A stretch of 64,000 nucleotides of DNA. Source: Desulfobacter vibrioformis DSM 8776 (GTDB lineage Bacteria; Desulfobacterota; Desulfobacteria; Desulfobacterales; Desulfobacteraceae). How positions within the stretch are numbered: position 1 is the stretch's first letter; every line of letters starts with the position of its first letter. This document shows positions 27,498 through 35,574 of this stretch, one piece after another. Below the pieces are notes generated by a model, which did no database searches, was not told the origin of the DNA, and saw only the letters and a list, made by a program, of their open reading frames with translations. Position numbers and translations under genes: made by a program. Location: positions 1 to 64,000 of the forward strand of contig NZ_JQKJ01000017.1 in assembly GCF_000745975.1 (NCBI RefSeq), given 5' to 3'.

Positions 27498-29674
27498 CTG
27501 CGTGTACACGCCGGCCTTTTAGCATTGTCAGTGAACTGCCCAACCGGATGCGGCTGAAAGGAAGATTCCTGCGGGACCCGGATCTGGACCCCGATTACCT
27601 GGAAGCCTCCCTGGAAACCATCCCAGGGGTTGAATCCGCACGGTTGAACGGCAGGGCCTCTTCGACCATTGTCAGGTATGACGGCCGGGCAGAAACACGG
27701 GCTGCTGTGCTCGGGTGCATCCAGGACCTGCCTTTGGATGTGTTCAACGGGAAAAACGACAGAAAATCGCCCCCATCGCTTTTAAACCTGTCAATGAAAG
27801 GGATGTTGTCCCTTGCCTGTTTTTTTCTGCCTGCATTATTTGCCGCACCCCTGGCCCTGGTGCTGTCCGCCCCTGTGATTTTTGACGGTCTGATCTGTCT
27901 TTGGAACCGAAAGCTTAAAGTGGAGGTCCTGGATGGGGCTGCCGTGTCGTTTTCCTTGTGGCGGCGGGATTATTTTACGGCCGCCACCATTGTGACCCTG
28001 CTTGCCCTGGGTGAATATTTTGAAAAAATCAGTGAAACAAAAACCACGGGACTTCTGAAAAACCTGTTAAAACCCCAGACTGACAAAATCTGGATAGAAA
28101 AGGACGGTCAGGAGATCCAGATCCCTTTTGAGGACGCGGGCATTGGCGACCGTGTGGTTTGCGGGGCCGGTGAAATGATTCCCCTGGACGGCCGGGTGGT
28201 AAACGGAGAGGCCGCCATTAATCAAAGTTCAGTGACAGGGGAGTCTGTGCCCATTCATGTCAAACCCGGCGATGAGGTCATTTCAGGTTCCGTCGTAGAG
28301 GAGGGCCGCATTATTTTCCAGGCCGTCCATGTGGGTGCGGAGACGGCCGTGGCAAGGATTTCAAAATTTTTAGAAGACTCGTTGCGATATGAATCCGATT
28401 CCCAGAAAAAAAGTGATGAACTGGCGGATAAACTGGTGCCCCTTACCTTTGGCCTGGGTGTGGGGCTTTTTGCCCTGACCCGGAATCTGGAAAAAGCGGC
28501 TGCCGTGCTTACCGTGGATTATTCCTGCGTAATCAAACTGTCCAGCCCTGTTGCCGTGCGCGTGGCCATGCACACCGCAGCTCTGCAGGGTGTACTGCTC
28601 AAAGGCGCCCAGGCCATGGACAGTCTGGCCAGGGTGGATACCCTTGTATTTGATAAAACCGGCACCCTGACCCGGGGAGAACTTAAGGTGACAGATGTAT
28701 TCAGTACACAAGGCCTGGATAATGACCAGCTTCTTGTGCTGGCCGCCTCTGCCGAAGAACATTATGCCCACCCTGTGGCCGCTGCCGTGTTGGGCGCGGC
28801 CCGGGACAGGGGGCTTGTCCTTTCCCCCACCAGCCAGGTGGACTTTATCGTGGCCCACGGGGTGTCTGCCTATATTGATGATCTCAATGTCCTGGTGGGC
28901 AGCCGGCATTTTATAGAGGATGACGAAGGCATTGACTGCTCAGGTGCGGATGGGGCTGCCCTTGCTTTCCAGAAAGAGGGAAAAAGTCTGCTTTATGTGG
29001 CCCGGGACGGGATCCTTGAAGGCGTTTTAGGGCTGCGGGACGAACTTCGACCCGAAGCACCGGCAGTGCTTTCCGGGCTTAAGGCTGCCGGCGTTAAGAA
29101 AATTATCATCCTCACCGGAGACACGGAACGTACTGCCAATGCCCTGGCCGCTTCCCTGCCGGATGTGGACGAGGTGTATGCCGAGCTTCGGCCCGAGGAT
29201 AAAGCCGATATTGTGGTCCGGCTCAAGGACCAAGGCTGTATCCTGGGCTTTACCGGAGACGGGGTGAACGATGCCCCGGCCCTGGTGTCTGCCCATGTAG
29301 GGATCTGCCTGCCTTCCGGTGCGGATCTGGCCAAGGAGTCTGCCCAGGTGATCCTGCTCAGGGAAGATTTAAATACCCTGCTTACCGCCCGCCTGATCGC
29401 CCTGCGCTGCCAGGAAACCATAAAGCAGGCCTTTGTTTCCGCGGTGTCTCTCAATTCTTCCTTTTTATTCCTGGCTTCCCTGGGATGGCTTCGTCCTGTG
29501 GCCGCCGCAATCCTTCATAATGTATCCACCTTGGGAATTATAGGGTATGCAGGAATGAGGGAAAAACAGCTTATTGCTAACGTCCAAAAGACGCCTGAAA
29601 CAGCGTGCGAATCATCTGGTGAAAATGAGAACAATGGTCCGGCATACCGGAAAACAGCCGGTGACACCCAATAA
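27494..29674 (+). CDS. Divergent P1B-type ATPase with YSC motif (FezB-like)
   Basis: This 726-residue P-type ATPase has TGES, phosphorylation D387 in DKTGTLT, a HP motif (EHYAHPVA) and GDGVNDAP. No CxxC metal-binding domain is present. Instead the N-terminus carries a PNRMRLKGRF segment. The membrane motif ahead of the phosphorylation site is VDYSCVIKLSSP, without CPC. Ferrosome FezB proteins are P1B-6-type ATPases without a CxxC domain, as I recall, and this one is the closest to that description here. The start is the ATG at 27494 (ATGA overlap with the preceding gene). FeoA-like gene follows by 25 bases. Iron transport into a compartment is a reasonable inference, not shown. Confidence 0.82.
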   Translation: MTACTRRPFSIVSELPNRMRLKGRFLRDPDLDPDYLEASLETIPGVESARLNGRASSTIVRYDGRAETRAAVLGCIQDLPLDVFNGKNDRKSPPSLLNLSMKGMLSLACFFLPALFAAPLALVLSAPVIFDGLICLWNRKLKVEVLDGAAVSFSLWRRDYFTAATIVTLLALGEYFEKISETKTTGLLKNLLKPQTDKIWIEKDGQEIQIPFEDAGIGDRVVCGAGEMIPLDGRVVNGEAAINQSSVTGESVPIHVKPGDEVISGSVVEEGRIIFQAVHVGAETAVARISKFLEDSLRYESDSQKKSDELADKLVPLTFGLGVGLFALTRNLEKAAAVLTVDYSCVIKLSSPVAVRVAMHTAALQGVLLKGAQAMDSLARVDTLVFDKTGTLTRGELKVTDVFSTQGLDNDQLLVLAASAEEHYAHPVAAAVLGAARDRGLVLSPTSQVDFIVAHGVSAYIDDLNVLVGSRHFIEDDEGIDCSGADGAALAFQKEGKSLLYVARDGILEGVLGLRDELRPEAPAVLSGLKAAGVKKIIILTGDTERTANALAASLPDVDEVYAELRPEDKADIVVRLKDQGCILGFTGDGVNDAPALVSAHVGICLPSGADLAKESAQVILLREDLNTLLTARLIALRCQETIKQAFVSAVSLNSSFLFLASLGWLRPVAAAILHNVSTLGIIGYAGMREKQLIANVQKTPETACESSGENENNGPAYRKTAGDTQ

Positions 29675-29699
29675 TTGAATTTTAAAAAAAGGGGGCAAA

Positions 29700-30428
29700 A
29701 TGTACTCGTCATTGCTTGATGCACCGGTAAACACAGAACTTATACTGCTTCAGGTCACCAATTCAGCCCTGGAAAAATGGATGCAACGCATGGGGTTGTT
29801 TATCGGCGGGCACATTATCCGGCATGACCAAGACTTTAATTTTAATTCCGTTCGGGTACACGGGGAAAATGGTGACGTGGTTATTCCGGCGGGTATGGTC
29901 ATGAAGCTGTATATTCACCTGGAATCCGGGGAAAATATCCCTTTGAGCCAGATGAAAAAAGGCCAGGAAGGCCATGTGGAGATTCATTCCGGCGGCAGGT
30001 TTATTGAAAAAGCCCTGGCGCATTTAGGCCTTCCCGTGGACGGCAAGATCCGTTTTATCCGTTCTTTACCCCATATGGACTATCTGGTTCTGATTAACCG
30101 GCGGGAAAGAACCCGGCTGTCCGAAGGTGAAACCGCAAGGATATGGGGACACTATCCGGGAAAGGACTCCACCCAGTTTTACTTTGCCAAAAAAGACCTT
30201 GATTTTGAGGTTACGGAAGTGATGGGCGGACCAAGGGGCGTTAAGCACCTGGAAACCCACGGGGTGATGGTTGGGGCAAAGCTGACCCTGGAATCCATTG
30301 ACCAGGCCCATTCCCTTGAGGGGCATGGGCCGGAAAGTGTGCCTGTCACCATATCAAGTCCGGGCGGACTGCGCCTTTTTTTTACACCTGAAAAGGCTGG
30401 CGCAGTCATCGTCCGGACAGCGACATGA
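29700..30428 (+). CDS. Triple FeoA-like domain protein
   Basis: This 242-residue protein contains three SH3-like FeoA-type units. The first covers about 8-75 (VNTELILLQVTN to VIPAGMVMKL). The second covers about 80-150 (IPLSQMKKGQEG to EGETARIWGH). The third covers about 160-240 (DFEVTEVMGGPRGV to EKAGAVIVRT). FeoA is a small cytosolic partner of the ferrous iron transporter FeoB; three fused units without FeoB is unusual. An AAGGGGG site precedes the ATG and the spacing of 25 bases to the ATPase gene indicates one operon. Its place in the iron cluster suggests a regulatory or chaperone role for the ATPases. Confidence 0.7.
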   Translation: MYSSLLDAPVNTELILLQVTNSALEKWMQRMGLFIGGHIIRHDQDFNFNSVRVHGENGDVVIPAGMVMKLYIHLESGENIPLSQMKKGQEGHVEIHSGGRFIEKALAHLGLPVDGKIRFIRSLPHMDYLVLINRRERTRLSEGETARIWGHYPGKDSTQFYFAKKDLDFEVTEVMGGPRGVKHLETHGVMVGAKLTLESIDQAHSLEGHGPESVPVTISSPGGLRLFFTPEKAGAVIVRTAT

Positions 30429-30436
30429 TATTGGTC

Positions 30437-30703
30437 TTAGTTTGATACGGTGTTGACCTCTGTCCTTGCTTCTTCCCACAGGTTCCCGTATTTTTCTTTG
30501 GCTTTTCCCATACCCTGGGAAACGCCTTTCTGGGTTTTATAAACCGCTTTCATGGCTCCTTTGACAAACCGGTCAGACAGGCTGGTTTGGGCAATATCCT
30601 CTTCTGCCTTTTTTCCGACCTTTTTTCCTGCTTTATAGGTAAGATAGCCTGCGGCACCGAGAACAACCCATCCGATCGGGTGTGCGACGAGTGGTACACT
30701 CAT
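30437..30703 (-). CDS. Small membrane protein with GWVVLG motif
   Basis: This 88-residue protein has one N-terminal hydrophobic segment (HPIGWVVLGAAGYLTYKAGKK) and a charged helical tail. Its start overlaps the stop of the next upstream gene by one base (TAATG). The partner at 30703-30906 has the same opening. The two are likely paralogues acting on the same membrane. The function is unknown. Confidence 0.65.
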   Translation of the reverse strand: MSVPLVAHPIGWVVLGAAGYLTYKAGKKVGKKAEEDIAQTSLSDRFVKGAMKAVYKTQKGVSQGMGKAKEKYGNLWEEARTEVNTVSN

Positions 30704-30906
30704 TATTTTTCTCCTTTATCTGTTGTTTTTGCCTTATCCTCTGTCCCTGGTGTACCCGTTGTCCCCGGTGTACCCGAATCTTCCGTAATTTGGGAAGCGG
30801 CAGCCTCATCCTGTCCTTTTTTTTTGCCTGTTTTGTAAAGGGCATATCCGCCCACGCCGAGTATGACCCAGCCAAGGGGTGATCCTGTTAATGGCAGATA
30901 AAACAT
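30703..30906 (-). CDS. Small membrane protein with GWVILG motif
   Basis: This 67-residue protein begins MFYLPLTGSPLGWVILGVGGY and has a basic patch (YKTGKKKG) and a Gly/Thr/Pro tail. It matches the pattern PxGWVxLGxxGYxxYKxGKK shared with the 88-residue protein, which it overlaps by one base. An AAGGAGG site precedes the ATG. It resembles YtxH-like small membrane proteins. Confidence 0.65.
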   Translation of the reverse strand: MFYLPLTGSPLGWVILGVGGYALYKTGKKKGQDEAAASQITEDSGTPGTTGTPGTEDKAKTTDKGEK

Positions 30907-31029
30907 AATGTCCTCCTTAATATGTGAATTCGGTGTTACCCATGAAAAATATTTATAGATATATATTCCATGGTCTCTATGATAAGCTTGAAAAGTTTTC
31001 TTGTCAACTATTTAAATTTATTGGGTATT

Positions 31030-31048
31030 TTAATTTTGACTAACTTGA
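31030..31048. promoter_or_regulatory. Weak DtxR-like operator candidate
   Basis: The 19 bases TTAATTTTGACTAACTTGA match the IdeR/DtxR consensus at 13 of 19 positions. It lies 124 bases upstream of the small gene pair at 30437-30906. The region is AT-rich, so chance is a fair explanation. Confidence 0.25.
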
Positions 31049-31205
31049 AATATAAAAAATTTCAATGTTTGTAATTGCTAAATTTATTTCAGCTAACATG
31101 TGAAAATCTTATCTGCTTACTTTTCCGGAAGTCACTTGGCTTCAATGGGGGTGTCAACAAATTATGAACATGGTGTGAAATATGCCGAACCCACCCATTT
31201 TTGTG

Positions 31206-31442
31206 TCAGGCTTTGGGCTTGTCAGGTGCAGGCAGCACTTTTGGGGACTTTTTTTCAGAATGGTATAAAAAATGGTGCCACAGGGCACTGGCCGCAAGCA
31301 ATACTCCGGCACCGGCATGGATATTTTTCACTGTTTTGTTTCTTTTTAAAAAGGGGGCCGTAATCACTGCAACACCTAAACTGGCTGTCATGGTGATTTT
31401 GGCGATCTCTTTTTTTATTTCAGGATCTATTTTTTTTGGCAT
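31206..31442 (-). CDS. Small membrane protein, basic and helical
   Basis: This 78-residue protein starts MPKKIDPEIKKEIAK. It has two hydrophobic stretches (TMTASLGVAVITAPFL and AGAGVLLAASALW) separated by a basic loop and followed by a Lys/Pro tail. The start at 31442 lies inside the preceding 44-residue frame, so translation could be coupled. A GTG start at 31505 would lengthen it. It fits the other small membrane proteins of this cluster. Confidence 0.5.
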   Translation of the reverse strand: MPKKIDPEIKKEIAKITMTASLGVAVITAPFLKRNKTVKNIHAGAGVLLAASALWHHFLYHSEKKSPKVLPAPDKPKA

Positions 31443-31554
31443 CTCTTTGTTTTCTTCGTTTGATGGTTTTTTGTGTCCCTTTCCCGGTTTGCACTGCCAG
31501 GGCACAGGTTAAAATGGTTGCCAGCCCGCAGGCTATGGGTATAAACGGTGCCAT
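31420..31554 (-). CDS. 44-residue small membrane protein
   Basis: A minus-strand frame opens at the ATG 31552-31554 with a strong AGGAGG site and ends at a TGA at 31420-31422. It encodes a hydrophobic segment (MAPFIPIACGLATILTCALA) followed by a very basic tail. The single helix plus basic end fits a membrane-anchored peptide. It overlaps the next gene by 23 bases. Confidence 0.5.
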   Translation of the reverse strand: MAPFIPIACGLATILTCALAVQTGKGTQKTIKRRKQRDAKKNRS

Positions 31555-31611
31555 ATTTCCTCCTGTAACGCAATTTAATATTATTAGTATTGATCTAATC
31601 AGTGGTTAATA

Positions 31612-31630
31612 TTAGTTTAGGCTAATTTGA
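31612..31630. promoter_or_regulatory. DtxR/IdeR-like operator candidate
   Basis: The 19 bases TTAGTTTAGGCTAATTTGA match the IdeR consensus TTAGGTTAGGCTAACCTAA at 15 of 19 positions, including the core TTAGGCTAA. It lies between the divergent small gene pair and the second ATPase gene, so it could regulate both by iron. It is based on eye comparison only. Confidence 0.5.
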
Positions 31631-31674
31631 TAGTCAATAAATAATTTTATACGATCATGAATATTTTACAGAGC

Positions 31675-31720
31675 AATACATATTAAATTATTTTTTTATG
31701 AAATTAATTTAATATGTATT
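31675..31720. repeat. Perfect 16-bp inverted repeat, AT-rich
   Basis: AATACATATTAAATTA (31675-31690) and TAATTTAATATGTATT (31705-31720) are exact inverted copies around a 14-base centre. It lies about 70 bases before the second ATPase start. With no GC core it is unlikely to be a classic terminator and may be an operator. Confidence 0.6.
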
Positions 31721-31791
31721 AAAAGTTTGAATTGCCTAACGAGTTGTGGTACGGTGGCAACCAAAAATAAATAATTTAGGCGAAGAAACCT

Positions 31792-34125
31792 ATGAATGAA
31801 AAAATAAACGGTAACTCCCGGACAATAACCCGAAGTCTGTTGAAAAAGAACGGCATCCGGGTAAGGCAGTTCATCCCCGGAAGGGTGCGGGTGCAGGTTG
31901 TCTCCTGCCGGCAGAACACCCAAAATGCCTTCTGGATGCAGAAATTCATGAACCGCCAGGTGGGGGTGAGGCGGGCCGATGTCCGCGCCCTGAGCGGATC
32001 GGTTATTATTTTGTTTGATCCATGCAAAACAGATTTTGACAGTTTGATTCAGGCTGTTCTGGCCCAGGTGTCTCATCCTGTGGCCTTTCCGGATGACGAT
32101 CCTGCGGATGCCGGTGGCCTGGCATGTCCGGGGTGTCTGTGCGGCACCCATGAAGACGCATCCTTTCCAACCAAGGCCAGGCGGGTGACATGGCTCTCTT
32201 CTGTCATGATTGTTGCTTTGGTCCGAAAATGGATATTCGGCCTGGCTTTGGCCCAGAATCCATTAAGTTTTCTGGGCGTTGCAGCCATGGCCGGCACCGT
32301 TTCTCTGATCAAAGAAGCCGTCAGGGATACCGCGGAAAAGAAAAAAATCACGGTTAAACCCTTTCTGGCGGCAGGGTCTGTTGCCACGATTTTTATGGGG
32401 GAAGCCTTTTCTGCCATCCAGATCCTGTGGATTTATAATGTGGCTGAATTAACCGAAGATTATGTGGCCCAGCGGTCCAGAAAAGCCATTCGCAACATAT
32501 TGGAAGTGGCCCCGGCCACTGCCTATGTGATGCGGGACGGCATGGAGGTTGAAACCGCTGTGGGCGACATCCGTCCCGATGATGTTGTGGCGGCTCATAC
32601 CGGGGAAAAGATCCCGGTGGACGGCACGGTTTTGGACGGGGACGCCCTGGTGGACGAATCCACCATTAACGGCCGCTCGGAAGCGGTGTTCAAAGAGATT
32701 GGGGACAAGGTCTATGCCGGCACTATTATTTCCCAGGGTACCTTGTTCATCCGCACCGTGAAAACCGGCCAGGACACCTACCTTTCCGGAATTATGCGCA
32801 TGGTTGAAGACTGCCTTTCCAATAAAGCCCCGGCCGAACATAAGGCGGATGAATTGGCATCAAGGCTGCTGAAAATCGGACTGGCAGCCACGGCAGCCAC
32901 CCTGGGTCTGACTCTGGATCCCCTGCGGGCCCTGACCGTTATGCTGGTCATGTCCTGTCCATGCGCCACGGTCCTTGCCGCCTCCTCGGCGATTACCGCA
33001 GCCCTGGCCAATGCGGCTAAAAATTCCATCCTCATTAAGGGCGGCCTTTATCTTGAAACCGTGGGCAAAACCGATGTCTACTGCTTTGACAAGACCGGTA
33101 CCTTGACCCAGGATCTGCCCCGGATTATGACCATTGTCGGCAGGACCCCGTCCATTTCCGAAGAGATGATCCTGTCTTTGGCTGCTACGGCCGAGTCCCA
33201 TAACCAGCACCCCATGGCCCGGGCCATCCTGGCCGAAGCCGGGAAGCGCAATTTGACTGTTCAGGCCCATGCGGTTTGCGAATTCAAGGCCGGCCGGGGG
33301 GTGTCATGCAATATCGGTTGCGAGGAAGTGGTCCTGGTGGGCAACCGGCAGTTCATGGCAGAGCATGAGGTGGATCTGCGCTGGTTTGATAAAAAAGCAG
33401 CTGCACAAAGGGCCCTTGGCCGCACCGTTATTTTTGTGTCCAGGAACGGCAGCGCCACGGGTATGATGGGCATCGCCAATCCCATCCGGCCCGAGGCCGT
33501 GGACGTGTTGAATTATCTTAAAGCCGACGGCGTCAAGGCCATTCACCTGGTCACCGGAGACAACAAGGAAGTGGCCCGGACCATGATGGATATTTTTCCG
33601 TTTGATGACTGCAGGGCCCCGCTGCTGCCCGAAGAAAAGGCAGGCCGGGTGGCGGAGCTGCAAAAAGATCACCGGGTGGTTATGGTGGGAGACGGGGTAA
33701 ACGACGCCCTGGCCCTGGCCCGGGCCGATATTGGTGTGGCCATCGGGGCCGGCGGGGCAGAAGTGGCCCTGGAAGCTGCCGACATTGCCCTTGCCGATGC
33801 CAACCTGGAAGGCCTGATAAAAGTGCGGAATTTAAGCCACCAGACCATGAAGGTTATTGATCAGAATCACTATTTTGCAATAACTACTGATCTGGGAGGG
33901 GCCGCGCTGGGCATGCTTGGGATGCTCTCCCCTGTTATGGCCGGCATGATTCATATCTTCCATACGGCCGGCATCCTATTCAATTCCAGCCGTCTTTTAT
34001 CCTGGGAACTGCCTTGCAAACCTATGGGCCTCAGAGCCAAAGACAAAGCGCAACAAAATAAAATAAATGCCAAGACCGCCATACCGTCTGAAAAAAAAGA
34101 AGATCAGTACGAATTGTACCGTTAA
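31792..34125 (+). CDS. P1B-type ATPase with CPC motif and P-x-R-x-R N-terminus
   Basis: This 777-residue P-type ATPase has a DKTGTLT phosphorylation site at D433 and a GDGVNDAL motif. The membrane motif MSCPCATVLAA places C389, P390 and C391 as the metal-binding CPC. The N-terminus lacks CxxC and has an FIPGRVRVQVV segment instead. A ferredoxin-like HMA-type fold without its cysteines is likely. A motif CPGCLCGTHE near residue 110 is Cys-rich and may bind metal or be a linker. The gene follows the operator candidates at 31612-31720. It probably pumps a transition metal, iron being most likely from context. Confidence 0.82.
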   Translation: MNEKINGNSRTITRSLLKKNGIRVRQFIPGRVRVQVVSCRQNTQNAFWMQKFMNRQVGVRRADVRALSGSVIILFDPCKTDFDSLIQAVLAQVSHPVAFPDDDPADAGGLACPGCLCGTHEDASFPTKARRVTWLSSVMIVALVRKWIFGLALAQNPLSFLGVAAMAGTVSLIKEAVRDTAEKKKITVKPFLAAGSVATIFMGEAFSAIQILWIYNVAELTEDYVAQRSRKAIRNILEVAPATAYVMRDGMEVETAVGDIRPDDVVAAHTGEKIPVDGTVLDGDALVDESTINGRSEAVFKEIGDKVYAGTIISQGTLFIRTVKTGQDTYLSGIMRMVEDCLSNKAPAEHKADELASRLLKIGLAATAATLGLTLDPLRALTVMLVMSCPCATVLAASSAITAALANAAKNSILIKGGLYLETVGKTDVYCFDKTGTLTQDLPRIMTIVGRTPSISEEMILSLAATAESHNQHPMARAILAEAGKRNLTVQAHAVCEFKAGRGVSCNIGCEEVVLVGNRQFMAEHEVDLRWFDKKAAAQRALGRTVIFVSRNGSATGMMGIANPIRPEAVDVLNYLKADGVKAIHLVTGDNKEVARTMMDIFPFDDCRAPLLPEEKAGRVAELQKDHRVVMVGDGVNDALALARADIGVAIGAGGAEVALEAADIALADANLEGLIKVRNLSHQTMKVIDQNHYFAITTDLGGAALGMLGMLSPVMAGMIHIFHTAGILFNSSRLLSWELPCKPMGLRAKDKAQQNKINAKTAIPSEKKEDQYELYR

Positions 34126-34168
34126 TAATGTACCGTTGATAATATATACAACATTTTAGGAGAGATAC

Positions 34169-35152
34169 ATGGAAACCCATGACCATCAGTCACCGGTGGG
34201 TGCGGCAATGCCCCATGAGCCTTTGGCCGCCCCAACCGAAAATATGACCCCCCGGGGGCCGGGCACGGCTCCGGTTTCATCGAAACCGGCGGCCCAGGCC
34301 ATACCCGGCCAGCCCCTGGGAGGGCAGACCCAGACGTCATCTGCAGATGCGGCCCGGGCAGCATCCAATGATCCGTCGGGTGATCCGTCGGGTGATCCGT
34401 CGGGCCAGGCAACGACATTGGACCCGCAGGGCCACCAGACTGTTTCACAGTCCCCCCAGGCCCAGGCAGCCGGACAGCAAGCCCCGTTTCAGCCCAATGT
34501 GATTATGGACCCGGCCACGGGCCAGCTGTACTATGCCATGCCCCAGGGCCCGCCACCGGGAGGGCCGACCCAGGCGTCATCTGCAGATGCGGTCCGGGCA
34601 GCATCCCGGGCAGCATCCATTGATCCGTCGGGTGATCCGTCGGGCCAGGCAACGGCATTGGACCCGCAGGGTCACCAGACTGTTTCACAGTCCCCCCAGG
34701 CCCAGGCCGCCGGACAGCAGGCCCAGTTTCAGCCCAATGTGATTATGGACCCGGCCACGGGCCAGCTGTACTATGCCATGCCCCAGGGCCCGCCCGTACC
34801 GCCGCCTCAGAACAGCCAGTATGTCTATTATACAACCCAGAATCCGTCCGGGCAGGCACCTGAGCCCGAGCCCCATCAGCCTGATTATGCCCATATTATC
34901 AAATCGGTTGAAGAGTTTGCCGAAGGCGATGCCTCGGTGGCTGATGTGGTGAAAACCCTGTGGACTGAAACCTCCCAGGATGATCAGTTCTGGAAAGGGG
35001 CTGTTGTGGGGGCGGCAGCGGCTGTCCTTTTAACCAGTGAAACCGTTCGCGGGGCCATGGGTAAAACCTTTGGCAGCCTTTTTGGAAAAAATGCGGCAGA
35101 TGCCGCAGCCCCGTCTACCCCTGGTCCTGACGTTGATCCAAGTACGAAATAA
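34169..35152 (+). CDS. Gln/Pro-rich repeat protein with C-terminal membrane helix
   Basis: This 327-residue protein is mostly low complexity. An 80-residue unit (DNA period 240 bases) occurs twice, each ending with IMDPATGQLYYAMPQ. The C-terminal quarter has a predicted hydrophobic helix in FWKGAVVGAAAAVLLTSETV. The protein at 35741-36115 shares the DPxTxQxYY and FWKGA with TSETV motifs. A ribosome binding site GGAGAG precedes the ATG. The disordered Q/P region plus a membrane end suggests a scaffold or vesicle coat role, but that is inference. Confidence 0.72.
   Translation: METHDHQSPVGAAMPHEPLAAPTENMTPRGPGTAPVSSKPAAQAIPGQPLGGQTQTSSADAARAASNDPSGDPSGDPSGQATTLDPQGHQTVSQSPQAQAAGQQAPFQPNVIMDPATGQLYYAMPQGPPPGGPTQASSADAVRAASRAASIDPSGDPSGQATALDPQGHQTVSQSPQAQAAGQQAQFQPNVIMDPATGQLYYAMPQGPPVPPPQNSQYVYYTTQNPSGQAPEPEPHQPDYAHIIKSVEEFAEGDASVADVVKTLWTETSQDDQFWKGAVVGAAAAVLLTSETVRGAMGKTFGSLFGKNAADAAAPSTPGPDVDPSTK
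34318..34793 (+). repeat. Tandem 240-bp coding duplication
   Basis: Copy one spans about 34318-34557 and copy two about 34558-34793. Long parts are identical, with small insertions and substitutions. Because the period is a multiple of three the reading frame is preserved. It lies within the Gln/Pro-rich gene and looks recent. Confidence 0.8.
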
Positions 35153-35173
35153 AAAAATATAAAAGGAGTTCAA

Positions 35174-35572
35174 ATGATGGAAAACGCTTCCACAATCAAT
35201 CATACACCGGCCTACCAGACCACACCGCTGCACCAGTACAGCACAGTCCAGGTCCATCCGGTCCAGACTTACCCGGCAAAATCCGCGGCATCTGCGGTCA
35301 CTGTATCAAAAACAGCAAGTGCGGGCATCTTCGGATTCATCGTTGTTTCCACGGGTACCATGGGGGGCAATCTCAACAAGGTTTTTGCCGGCGAGATGAC
35401 CATGGTCCAGGCCGCCGGGGACAGCCTGGCCAAAGGGGCCATCGGCGGCACGGCAGCCGCCTGTGCAACCGCCGCAGCCAGCAGCCTGACCCGCGGCGGG
35501 GTTGCCGGTTTAGCCGTCACCCTTGCGGCTGCCACAGGGGTAAGTTATATGATTAACCGTATAATTTCTTAA
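35174..35572 (+). CDS. Gly/Ala-rich membrane protein of the iron cluster, second copy
   Basis: This 132-residue protein has a Thr/Pro-rich N-terminus and two hydrophobic Gly/Ala-rich segments (IFGFIVVSTGTMGG and AVTLAAATGVSYMI). Its GGNLNKVFAGEMTMVQAAGDSLAK segment parallels the gene at 27099-27497. An AAGGAG site precedes the ATG. Paired copies of this type at both ends of the cluster suggest related membrane roles. MamC-like proteins of magnetosomes have a similar feel, but I cannot show homology. Confidence 0.65.
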   Translation: MMENASTINHTPAYQTTPLHQYSTVQVHPVQTYPAKSAASAVTVSKTASAGIFGFIVVSTGTMGGNLNKVFAGEMTMVQAAGDSLAKGAIGGTAAACATAAASSLTRGGVAGLAVTLAAATGVSYMINRIIS

Positions 35573-35574
35573 AT

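Noticed and set aside
34318..34793. CRISPR array or short tandem repeat locus
   Set aside because: The units are 240 bases, in frame, coding and without spacers.
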